NCBI GenBank assembly: GCA_023807065.1
Contig: JAJJLU010000611.1
Coordinates: forward strand, 1-27,301
From: Isotricha intestinalis
Taxonomy: Eukaryota; Ciliophora; Litostomatea; Vestibuliferida; Isotrichidae
Direction: 5' to 3'
Length of the DNA: 27,301 nucleotides
Part shown: positions 17,208 through 25,504 of the stretch, piece after piece
Numbering within the stretch: the stretch's first letter is position 1
Layout of the letters: every line of letters begins with the position of its first letter
The notes under the pieces: model-generated
The model's database searches: none
Seen by the model: only the letters and a program-made list of their open reading frames with translations
Told to the model about the DNA's origin: nothing
Made by a program: the position numbers and the translations under genes

Positions 17208-18239
17208 ATGTTCACAGCAGAAGAATTTGAAAATTTCGATATTTTTCCTAAAAAATTCACATATAAATTTATTTTTAAATCAATATTTTATATAGCGCTT
17301 TGGACTTTTGGTTTTATATTATTATTTTCATTTTATTTAGAACGTGATTTTTCAGAATTAATAACTGGAGACTTTATTCAATATAAAGATGATAATTTTG
17401 ATACATTAATAAATAGATTAGCAAACATAGAACCTAAAAAATATTATTTAGATTCAAATAAACTTCATTTAAATTATTCAGATGGAATATCAGAATTTTT
17501 TATTAAAAATTATGTTATAGATTCTTATCCTTGTATAATTAAAAATGGTTCATTAGGTTTTAATATATTTAATACATCAAAATATTTAATTGATAAATTG
17601 AATAAAATAAATGAAAGTACATTAAAAATAGAAAAAAGATTAGATCCTTATACAGAATTTTTTCATAAAGGATTTAAAAATATTAGAACAAATTACACTG
17701 ATTTTATTAATAATAAAATGAAAGATAATAATTCAATATATATATTAAATGAATTAGATATTATTTCAGTTTTTATTGAAGATTTAACATATAAAAAATT
17801 AACTAAAAGAATTTTTTCAACTTTAATAAAAAACCCTCTTTTAAATAATTATTTATTAAATCAAGGAATATTTTTATCAGAAGGAAATTCATTTATAAAT
17901 ATAGGAGGTCATTCAGAAAAAACTGAAAATTTTATTTGTTTATTAAAAGGATATTTAGAATTAATATTAATTCCACCTTTAGAAATTAAATATGTTTATC
18001 CTTATAAAGAACAATTTGGTCCTGTTAATTATTCTCCTATTAATTTTTTTATTAATTCTTCAAAATCTTTTCCTAATTTTCAAAAAGCAAATAAAATTTT
18101 AATTAAAATTTCAAAAGGTGATTGCTTATATATTCCTTCTTATTGGTGGAGAAGTTTAAAAACAGAAAATAAACATTATCAATTTTTAACTTTAAAATAT
18201 AAAGAACCATCAATTTATTTTTCCGAATTAATCGAATAA
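17208..18239 (+). CDS. Membrane-anchored JmjC/cupin-8-like protein with a lost metal ligand
   Basis: The 343-residue protein has one N-terminal transmembrane helix (about 22-42) and a C-terminal cupin fold. YPCIIKNG (107-114) resembles the entry strand of cupin-8/JmjC hydroxylases. The segment GGHSEKTENFICLLKGYLEL starting at 233, followed by ILIPP, matches the HxD/E...N...G.K...L.PP block, with H235 and E237 as candidate iron ligands. KGDCLYIPSYWWRSL (303-317) matches GDxLfiPxxWWH, but the third ligand His is Arg (R315). Active family members are Fe(II)/2-oxoglutarate hydroxylases or demethylases; loss of this His predicts no or altered metal chemistry. The membrane anchor suggests an ER or Golgi location. 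Its 3' end converges on the UBX gene with 80 bases between stops. From about 17930 on, Ile codons are almost all ATT. Confidence 0.72.
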   Translation: MFTAEEFENFDIFPKKFTYKFIFKSIFYIALWTFGFILLFSFYLERDFSELITGDFIQYKDDNFDTLINRLANIEPKKYYLDSNKLHLNYSDGISEFFIKNYVIDSYPCIIKNGSLGFNIFNTSKYLIDKLNKINESTLKIEKRLDPYTEFFHKGFKNIRTNYTDFINNKMKDNNSIYILNELDIISVFIEDLTYKKLTKRIFSTLIKNPLLNNYLLNQGIFLSEGNSFINIGGHSEKTENFICLLKGYLELILIPPLEIKYVYPYKEQFGPVNYSPINFFINSSKSFPNFQKANKILIKISKGDCLYIPSYWWRSLKTENKHYQFLTLKYKEPSIYFSELIE

Positions 18240-18319
18240 TAATAAATAATTTATTATATAAAAATAATTAATAATTTATCATAATTCTAATATTTTATTT
18301 TTTTTCAAAAAAAATTATT

Positions 18320-19555
18320 TTAATCAATTTCTTTTATTTGTAACATTGAATTAGGAAATAAACCTTCTTCTTCTAAGGTTTTATTTAAATCATCATATTT
18401 TTTAAAAGGAAATGTTTGAATCAATTCAAATTTATTATTATCATTTTCAGTATAAATATCTCTTCCTAAAGTTTCAATAAAATCATATAATAAACTAATT
18501 TTATCATTTTTTAAAAATTTCCTTTCTACATTTCTATTTCCATCAGGATATCTAAATAATATTGTACATTTATCTGGATTTGAATCATCTGGTTCAGGAG
18601 GTAAATTTTTTTTTATAATTTTTATTTTTTCTTCTTTTTTTTTTAACTCTTCTTCTTTTCTCTTTTTTTCTTCTTCAAGTCTTTTTTCTTCTTTTTTCTT
18701 TTCTTCTAATAATTGCCTTTCTTTTTCTTTTTTTTCTCTTTCTTTTCTTTCTAATTCTTCTAAATCTCTTTTTTGTTGATTAATTACATCTCCATTACTC
18801 ATGTAATTAAAGTGATAATCTTCAGGATAATTATTCGATTCTTTATTATTACTATTATTTTGAGGATTTAATAAATCATTTACTTTAATTAAAGTTTCTT
18901 TTATTGAAGAAATATTAAAGTTATTTGGTTTTGTTTTTCCTATAATTGCAAAAGCATTGTTATTTTTAAATTTACAAACTAACATTACAGGTAATTTAGG
19001 TAAAACAATATATTTTAACATTTCAACTCCAATATCACATTCATCAAATATAGGAAAAATAGTTTTATTCCTTAATAAGTTTTTAATATTAGAATCTCTT
19101 TTAATTTCTTTAACAATACTTTTCATTAAGTTAACATTATTTTTATTGTAAATAAAAAGAATTCCAATTTTACTTCTTAAATTATTTATAAAAGATTCAT
19201 AAGTTGCTGTATATCCACTTAAATTTTTAAATTCTTCAACATATTCGAAATTACTATAAGAATAAGTAAAAAAACTAAATATTCCTGATAAAAGACTTTT
19301 TGAAGGAAATACAATAGGACATTCTTCATATTTTGATAAATCTATATTATTATTGTTCATAAAATTTATATTATTGTTATTATAATTTGGTATTCCTTGA
19401 GGAATTGTTCTGTTTTCATTATTAAATAATAATGCGGCTTTTTGCTCATCCCAATTTGCTCTTTGTAAATAATTTATTGCTATGTCATCATTATTATTTT
19501 CTACTAATAATTTAAAATTTTCTATTTTTTCTGCATAGTTAATATTATCTTCCAT
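18320..19555 (-). CDS. FAF2/UBXD8-like UBA-UAS-UBX protein
   Basis: The 411-residue protein has the full FAF-type layout. A UBA-like helix bundle lies at 7-46 (DIAINYLQRANWDEQKAALL). After an Asn-rich linker comes a moderately hydrophobic stretch at 81-100 (IVFPSKSLLSGIFSFFTYSY), and a UAS thioredoxin-like domain at about 110-225. A Lys/Glu coiled coil spans 262-316, and a UBX domain 326-410 begins LPPEPDD...TILFRYPDGN. Family members recruit p97/Cdc48 through the UBX domain and act in ER-associated degradation and lipid-droplet control. The FPR loop that contacts p97 reads FPF (382-384), with K385/K386 next to it. A FAF2-like ER role is inferred from the layout; the membrane hairpin is weaker than in FAF2. 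Confidence 0.88.
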   Translation of the reverse strand: MEDNINYAEKIENFKLLVENNNDDIAINYLQRANWDEQKAALLFNNENRTIPQGIPNYNNNNINFMNNNNIDLSKYEECPIVFPSKSLLSGIFSFFTYSYSNFEYVEEFKNLSGYTATYESFINNLRSKIGILFIYNKNNVNLMKSIVKEIKRDSNIKNLLRNKTIFPIFDECDIGVEMLKYIVLPKLPVMLVCKFKNNNAFAIIGKTKPNNFNISSIKETLIKVNDLLNPQNNSNNKESNNYPEDYHFNYMSNGDVINQQKRDLEELERKEREKKEKERQLLEEKKKEEKRLEEEKKRKEEELKKKEEKIKIIKKNLPPEPDDSNPDKCTILFRYPDGNRNVERKFLKNDKISLLYDFIETLGRDIYTENDNNKFELIQTFPFKKYDDLNKTLEEEGLFPNSMLQIKEID

Positions 19556-20287
19556 TTTGAGAGAATAAAATATTTATTTTGATAATAAAAAGTTAAATTC
19601 AATAACTTTTTTATTATTATGTTTAACTTTAAAAATTGATAATTATATTTTATTAGATAATAATTTTAAGGAAAAAAAGAAATTAGAGAAAAAAAAGATG
19701 AAAATGAAGAAGAAGAAGAAGAGAAAAAAATAATGGAAATAAGAAGAAGAAAAAAAAAAAATAATAATAGACATATTAATTAGAGTTAGATTATAAATTA
19801 TGAATTAAGAATGATTATCTAAATTCAATTGAAAGTTATAATAATAAAATTAATGCAGAAAAATTTAAAAATAAAATAAAAAATTTAAATTATTAATTGA
19901 AATTAAAAGCCATTAAAGAATTAAAATCATTGATTTTAATTCAATTTTTTTTTTTTAAAAATTAAGAAAAAGAGAATGATTAGTAAAAGTGAAATAGATT
20001 TCATTTTTTTATAAATATAATATTTTTTAAAAGGTTTATATATTATGAATAAAAGATTTTCATTTTTTATAGTTTCAATCAAAACAACTAATGTTCATAT
20101 ATAATTATTAAATCAAATTTTTTTCTTTTATAATTCTAAGTATTTACAAATTTAACACCTTTTATTTATATATTTTATTCGATTTCATTTGGACATAAAT
20201 CTAATAAATATATATTTTATTTTTTATATTATCTAAAGTATATATAAAACACAATAAAAAATAAAAAAAAAAATTTAATCACTCCAA
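19556..20287. other. Spacer with possible coiled-coil gene remnant
   Basis: About 730 bases between two minus-strand genes. On the plus strand 19679-19770 reads as a Glu/Lys-rich run beginning EIREKKDENEEEEEE. In another frame 19810-19935 reads NDYLNSIESYNNKINAEKF onward with one TAA. These could be pieces of a decayed coiled-coil gene, or low-complexity GAA/AAG repeats; no homology is recognised. Confidence 0.3.
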
Positions 20288-20767
20288 TTACACCTCACTA
20301 TCATCACTTTCACTAATACTTTTTTTTTCCAAAGTCATATTAATAATATTATCAATATTATTTTGAAATTTATTAAAAATTTCGTTTTCGCTTTGAAATA
20401 TTTTTTTTTGTTTATGTTTCTTAATTAAAATTTGTATTTCATTAACATTTTTACTTGTAACAGAAGAATAACTTAAAGAATGAGGAGATTGAGCATTTGA
20501 ATTGTTAATATATTTTTGTTGAAAAGGATATTTATTTGGATTATCATTTTTTAATTTATTTAAATCTGATGAATAAGTAGTTTGAGATAAATTATTTTGA
20601 TTTAAATGAATTAAATTTAGTTTATTGTTTGATGTTTTTATTTCTGAATTATTTAAATATTTTTTTTCATTTATTAAAGTGTTTTTTACCAATTGAATTT
20701 CTAATGTTAAATTTTCTACTTTTGGCTCTGAACATATACACATTTTTGATAAAAGATTTGTCAACAT
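20288..20767 (-). CDS. Small Asn/Ser/Lys-rich protein, unknown
   Basis: The 159-residue product starts MLTNLLSKMCICSEPKVENL. The N-terminal Cys pair could be acylated, but there is no Gly2. A second ATG, eight codons in, would also give a plausible start (MCICSEPK). The middle is low-complexity and probably disordered. The C-terminal part has two amphipathic helices (about 107-150) and an acidic end ESDDSEV. No known domain, signal peptide or membrane span is visible. The A-rich leader and T-rich 3' side are like other genes here, so it is probably real. Confidence 0.6.
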   Translation of the reverse strand: MLTNLLSKMCICSEPKVENLTLEIQLVKNTLINEKKYLNNSEIKTSNNKLNLIHLNQNNLSQTTYSSDLNKLKNDNPNKYPFQQKYINNSNAQSPHSLSYSSVTSKNVNEIQILIKKHKQKKIFQSENEIFNKFQNNIDNIINMTLEKKSISESDDSEV

Positions 20768-20886
20768 TTTTTTTCTTATTTATTATTATTTTATTCTTAT
20801 ATAAAATATTATATTTTATTATATTGATTATTTAATTTTTTTTTTTTATTTTATTTTATTATTTTAAAATTTGTTTAAAGAAATAT

Positions 20887-21372
20887 TTAATTTCCTTCAT
20901 TTTTATTTATATTATATAAAAATCTTTCAATTGATAAATTAGATAAATAACATTTATAAAAAAAATAAGAAGATATTAAAGATAATATATATCCAATTAT
21001 TAAAGGAGAAGTAATTAAAGAACAAAATCCTAAAGCATAAAAGCTTTTTTTTAGTTGAATATCTTCAATTTTTAAACAAGAAATCATTGTTCCAACTCCA
21101 GGTAAAATAAAATTTAAAATGATTATTGAAATCACAAATCTTTTTGATAAAGGATAAACTGACTTCATATTACTTTTTAGTATTGGAACTTTTTGTAATG
21201 TTGGTAGTTTTGTTAAAAATTCTTCTTGATTTATACTATTACTATTTGATAAATTTCTTATAGATTTACCTATATTTTTCCTTTTTATTGAACTTCTTCT
21301 TCTTATATTTTTAGTATTTTTTGAATTTGGATCATTTAAATAATTATTCTTCTTTACATCTTTTATTTCCAT
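20887..21372 (-). CDS. Stum/SPEC3-like two-span membrane protein
   Basis: The 161-residue protein has a basic disordered N-terminus (1-70; RRRSSIKRK is a likely phosphosite cluster) and two membrane helices (about 79-99 and 112-137). The first helix contains IIILNFILPGVGTMIS (83-98). This matches the LNxxLPGLGTxIS core of the SPEC3/Stum family, known from sea-urchin ciliated ectoderm and Drosophila mechanosensory neurons. A second pair of hydrophobic residues around SPLIIGYILSLISSYFF fits the family's C-terminal span. In a ciliate, a ciliary or surface-membrane role is plausible but inferred. Assignment rests mainly on the PG-GT core. Confidence 0.6.
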   Translation of the reverse strand: MEIKDVKKNNYLNDPNSKNTKNIRRRSSIKRKNIGKSIRNLSNSNSINQEEFLTKLPTLQKVPILKSNMKSVYPLSKRFVISIIILNFILPGVGTMISCLKIEDIQLKKSFYALGFCSLITSPLIIGYILSLISSYFFYKCYLSNLSIERFLYNINKNEGN

Positions 21373-21770
21373 AAAAAGTTATTTTATTATTTAATTGTAT
21401 ATATTTATTTTTTAAATTTTTTTATTTTTTTATTTTATAAATTATAAATTAATGTTAATAAGTAAAAGAAAGTTGAATTTGGAAAAAAAAAGAATTAATT
21501 TTCTTATTCTAATTCTTCTTTTAATGAAATTAACTTTTCATTCTTTTTTTTATATTAATTAACTTATTTAATTTTATTATATTTTAATTTTTTTTATTTA
21601 TTTTATACAAAAAAACAAAGAAAAATAAATTAAATTGAGAAATTCTTTTGATTAATGACAAATCAATGTGAAGATAAATTTAATTTAAATTATAAAAAAA
21701 AATTTATAAAAAAAATAAAATATAATATTTAACCAAAAATAAAACAAAAAAACCATAAAAAAAAAAAAAA
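21373..21770. other. Divergent promoter spacer
   Basis: About 400 bases between the starts of the Stum-like (minus) and uridine-kinase-like (plus) genes. It is A/T-rich with long A-runs near the plus-strand start; nothing else is seen. Confidence 0.55.
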
Positions 21771-23030
21771 ATGACAGAAGAGCCAAAAATAATAAAACCA
21801 ATATTAATAGGAATAGCAGGAGGATCAGCATGTGGAAAAAGAACATTACTAAATGAAATAAAGCAAGAAATAAAAGATTATAAAGTATGTGTAATAAGTT
21901 TAGATTCATATTACAAAGATTTACCACAAGATACAAATATAAGTGAATATAACTTTGACTTACCTCAAGCATTTGATTTCGAACTTCTTTTAAACCATAT
22001 AAAAGATTTACGAAATGGAAAAACAATAGAAATGAATTTATATGATTTTAAAGAAAACAAAAAGTCAAATATAAAAACAAAAATAGAAAGTTGTCCCATA
22101 ATAATAATAGAAGGAATATTTGGATTTTATGATAGTCGAATAAGAAATTTAATGGATTTGAAAATATTCATAGACACAGATTCAGATATTCGTTTATCAA
22201 GAATAATATATAGAGATATAAGTGAAAGAGGAAGAGATTTATTAACTTCAATAGAAAGATATCATAAATTTGTTAAACCTGGATATGAAGAGTTTGTTGC
22301 TCCTACAAGAAAATATGCTGATATTATTATTCCTACTGGAGCTCATAATATGCCTGTTAATCAAATTATTACTGAATATTTAAAAATGCAATTAAAAAAA
22401 ATAGAAGATAATTTCGATACTTCTCATTTATTTACTTCTATGAATGAAGTTATTGATCCTAAATATCAATTCTTTGATAAAAAAATACTTGTTTCTAATG
22501 ATAATAATCAAATTGACTTTATTAAACAAGTTTTCTTAGATTTTCTTAAAGAAGAACAAGAAAAAGATTTTATTGAGAATATTAGAGAAAAATTAATTAA
22601 TATTTTACCTTCTATTTTAATTAGGTATTCTAAAGAGAATGAATATTTAGCTAAAAATTTGGAAACTATTGAATTGTTTATTTCTGAAAATGATGATATT
22701 AATAATATTGATTTCACTCAATATAAAAATATATTTTATTTTAAAACTCTTATTTTAATTGAAGATGATATGAAAGTTCCTAATTTAATTTCTTCTAAAA
22801 ATGAAGATTGTAAAGTTACTGTTAATTCTATTTTCTTAGCTCCTAAATTTTCAGAAATTTCTTTAAGTAATAAAATTGATACTTTAATTTTTAATACTTT
22901 ATATTTTAGTGATTTCTTTATTAAGTTTGAAGCTTTGATTAGAAAAGATAAAACTGTTTTTGATTCTCATGAATTAGATAAATTATTCATTTCAACAATG
23001 AAAAATCTTTTTAAAAAAGAAAATAAATAA
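21771..23030 (+). CDS. Uridine-kinase-like protein with altered P-loop and extra C-terminal domain
   Basis: The first 205 residues follow the uridine/cytidine kinase fold. They include a P-loop GGSACGKRT (17-25), SLDSYYKDL (43-51), NFDLPQAFDF (61-70), YDF (91-93), EGIFGFYDSRIRNL (114-127), RDISERGRD (148-156), FVKPGYEEFVAPTRKYADII (167-186) and PTGAHN (188-193). Two active-site positions differ from the family. The Ser/Thr after the P-loop lysine is Arg (R24), and the His that contacts the base near YDFxxH is Asn (N96). The UCK reaction phosphorylates uridine or cytidine in pyrimidine salvage; activity here is doubtful. Residues 210-419 form a second domain without a recognised family. It sits where UCK-like-1 proteins carry a UPRT domain, but I see no UPRT signature. 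The start follows an A-run of at least twelve bases. Synonymous codon use switches abruptly at about codon 162. Confidence 0.85.
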   Translation: MTEEPKIIKPILIGIAGGSACGKRTLLNEIKQEIKDYKVCVISLDSYYKDLPQDTNISEYNFDLPQAFDFELLLNHIKDLRNGKTIEMNLYDFKENKKSNIKTKIESCPIIIIEGIFGFYDSRIRNLMDLKIFIDTDSDIRLSRIIYRDISERGRDLLTSIERYHKFVKPGYEEFVAPTRKYADIIIPTGAHNMPVNQIITEYLKMQLKKIEDNFDTSHLFTSMNEVIDPKYQFFDKKILVSNDNNQIDFIKQVFLDFLKEEQEKDFIENIREKLINILPSILIRYSKENEYLAKNLETIELFISENDDINNIDFTQYKNIFYFKTLILIEDDMKVPNLISSKNEDCKVTVNSIFLAPKFSEISLSNKIDTLIFNTLYFSDFFIKFEALIRKDKTVFDSHELDKLFISTMKNLFKKENK

Positions 23031-23216
23031 AATATTATTATAAAATGATACTTAGTTAAAAAAAAGAAATTCAATTATAATAATAATATTCAATAAAAAA
23101 CAAATAAATAAAAATTTAAAATATTAAAAAAATAATAAAAATTTAATCCCAATCATTTTTAAAAAAATTCAAACATTTAAATCAAAAAAAAAGAAAAAAA
23201 AAATAAAACTAAAGCT

Positions 23217-24545
23217 TTAAATCCTATTATTCTTATAAAAATATTGATTAACAGAAAGCAATCTCCTAGGAAATATTCTATGACATTTACAGCATCTTCC
23301 CATTTTTTCGTGTTCACTTCCAAAATGATTATCATAATATTTATATTTTTCATCTTCTTCTTTTTCTTTCAATCTCCTATTTTTTTCTAAATTAATATTA
23401 TTTAAATTTTCTTGTAATAATTCATTTCTTTGTCTTTGCTTATCCATAAATAAATTATCTTGATATTGTTTTTGTCTTAATAATTCATTATCCATTTGTT
23501 TTTTATATTTTTTATCTTCTTCTTCTTCTTCCATTTTTCTTCTTTTTTTATCTTCAATTAATTTTAAATTATCTCTTAATAATTGATCTTTTTGTTGTTG
23601 TTCTTTAATTAATCTCATTCTATTTTCTTCATCAATTTGTTTTTGCATATTATAATATTGTCTTTTAGCATCTCTATTTTCTTCTTCTTCTTCCATTTTT
23701 TTCATATTTTCCTTATATTTAATTTGCCTTAATAAATCTTGTCTATATTGATTCATATCTTCTTCTTTTTTCCTATATTCACCATAAGGATTATTATCTT
23801 TATAATTTGGGTTATTTACATAATGATTAAAATAAGATGTAATTTCTGGTCTTTCTCTATTTTGAAATTTATCTATATTTTCATTTATCATTCTTTCTTT
23901 TTCATCATATTTATTTTTAAATTTATCATATAAATAATTTCCATTTGGATTATTTAAGAAATTCATACTATTTTCATTTTCTCTTATAAATCTCTCTTTA
24001 TCTCTATTTCTATATTTATCTAATGTATTTTCTACTTCTCTTTGATTTGCTTCTCTTTGTGCTATTCTATTATTTATATATTCTTCATTATATCTCTTGT
24101 TTTTATCTTCAAATGCTGGAGTGTAATAATCATTTCTATTTAATTCTCTTTCTCTATTTCTTTTCATTTCTGCTAATTCGGAATTTATACAATTAGGACA
24201 TATTAAATTATCTTCGTTTGATATATCTTTTTCTGAATGAAAATGATTAAAATTTTGATTTTCATTATTTTGATTACTTTGATTTTGATACATTCTATTT
24301 TGATAACTTTGATATTTTTGATTATAATTTTGATTGCTTTGATTGTTTTCATTGTTTTGATAATTTCCTTCATTCACACTTTCATTGTTTGATCTTTTAT
24401 ATTTATATGAAGAATGAACACTTCCATTGTCGTTTTGATTATTTTCATATGTTCTTGATATATAATTTGATTCTTTATTTAAATTTGATTGTCCATTTTG
24501 ATTATTTCTTTGTCTGTTGAATGTATATGTTGTTCTTGTGTTCAT
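23217..24545 (-). CDS. Asn/Gln/Arg-rich coiled-coil protein with two CxxC motifs, unknown
   Basis: The 442-residue product has a disordered N-terminus rich in Asn, Gln and Tyr (1-110). A CPNC motif follows at 116-119, then a long region of short charged helices (about 125-400) containing repeated elements such as RNELLQENLNNINLEKNRR. A final CCKCH cluster lies at 418-422. The two CxxC pairs, about 300 residues apart, could join into one zinc site if the coiled coil folds back, or serve as separate knuckles. No membrane span or signal peptide is seen. The layout suggests a cytoskeletal or ciliary protein, but I recognise no family. Its 3' end converges with the kinase-like gene, 186 bases between stops. 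Confidence 0.8.
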   Translation of the reverse strand: MNTRTTYTFNRQRNNQNGQSNLNKESNYISRTYENNQNDNGSVHSSYKYKRSNNESVNEGNYQNNENNQSNQNYNQKYQSYQNRMYQNQSNQNNENQNFNHFHSEKDISNEDNLICPNCINSELAEMKRNRERELNRNDYYTPAFEDKNKRYNEEYINNRIAQREANQREVENTLDKYRNRDKERFIRENENSMNFLNNPNGNYLYDKFKNKYDEKERMINENIDKFQNRERPEITSYFNHYVNNPNYKDNNPYGEYRKKEEDMNQYRQDLLRQIKYKENMKKMEEEEENRDAKRQYYNMQKQIDEENRMRLIKEQQQKDQLLRDNLKLIEDKKRRKMEEEEEDKKYKKQMDNELLRQKQYQDNLFMDKQRQRNELLQENLNNINLEKNRRLKEKEEDEKYKYYDNHFGSEHEKMGRCCKCHRIFPRRLLSVNQYFYKNNRI

Positions 24546-25504
24546 TTTATTTTAAATTTTAATTTATTTTAATTTTAGGATTTCTTTTATATATTATAAT
24601 TATTTAATTTATTTAAATTTTTAAATTATTTTTCATCTTCATTTGAATATTTAAATTTAAATAATAATAAAAAGAAAAGATTAATATTATTGTTTGAAAG
24701 ATTTTCAGAAAGGGAATAAGTTAATAATTATTATTATTTTTAAATACTTATTTTTTTTAACATTTATTAAGGAAGGGATTAGGCATAATGTCAAAATCAA
24801 AAATAAATGTATATTTTAACAATGATTTAAATATTGTAGAAATATTTTATTAAATGAAATAAAAAAAGTAATCATTTATCATAAATATATTTTACATAGT
24901 TAGCCTATATAAAATCCCTTTTGAAAGTACTTTTAAAAAAATAAGATTAATTGACAAACCTATTGAATTTAATATTTAATTAAAGAATATTTATTGGTAC
25001 TTATCAACCTTTCTCTTCAATAAAAAAAAATAATTAAAGAAGGTCTGTCTCCACTTAAGGTTTTGTTTAATCAATCTTTTTCTCTCTATTTGGTTATCAT
25101 CCTATTCATTTCTCCTCTCAATTATTTCATCATGTTTGAGTTCATATTATTATTTTTTTATAATCATCTCAATTAATGATAACCTTTTATTCTTTATTAT
25201 TAAAAATAGAGAAAAAAAAGAAATAGATTCACAAAAAAATCATTATTAGTAGTAGATTATGCTAAATTTTCTTAAATAATTAAAATTTTCCTAATTTAAT
25301 ATTTTGATAATTTAATAAGAATAAAATCAAAACCTAAATTAAATGTTCCTTATTATAATGAATATATGAATAAGGAATTTATTTCAAATAAATTTTTATA
25401 ATAAAATATAATTTAAATTTTTAATAATAAAATTTAAATGATTTTTTACTTTAATAATCTATTTTATTTTTCTTAATATTATAAATAAATTTCTCAAAAA
25501 AAAA
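24546..25504. other. Long divergent spacer, about 960 bases
   Basis: This region separates the starts of the CxxC coiled-coil (minus) and basic (plus) genes. It holds a possible decayed kinase-like frame (24788-25034) and a less A/T-biased, pyrimidine-rich patch (about 25040-25140). Protein-like short frames occur on both strands around 25180-25410. No intact gene or RNA gene is recognised. Confidence 0.5.
24788..25034 (+). pseudogene. Possible second decayed kinase-like fragment
   Basis: An ATG at 24788 opens a frame MSKSKINVYFNNDLNIVEIFY that continues through several TAA codons into SLYKIPFES (24902-24928) and RLIDKPIEFNI (24944-24976). A shifted frame then gives FIGTYQPFSS (24990-25019). 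The order SLY..P.E, DKPI and GxYxPF mirrors the GSLYFRTPE, DKPIDIW and G-x-PF landmarks of kinase C-lobes, including the wording of the fossil near the telomere. The DFG motif and the W of DxW are not found. This is suggestive only. Confidence 0.25.

Noticed and set aside
22398..23030. UPRT domain in the C-terminal part of the uridine-kinase-like protein
   Set aside because: Position would fit UCK-like-1 proteins, but no PRPP-binding loop or other UPRT signature can be read.
25024..25175. Fifty-codon plus-strand open stretch starting KEGLSPLKVLFNQSF
   Set aside because: It lacks a good start codon, the A-run leader and any homology; its hydrophobicity follows from the pyrimidine-rich strand.
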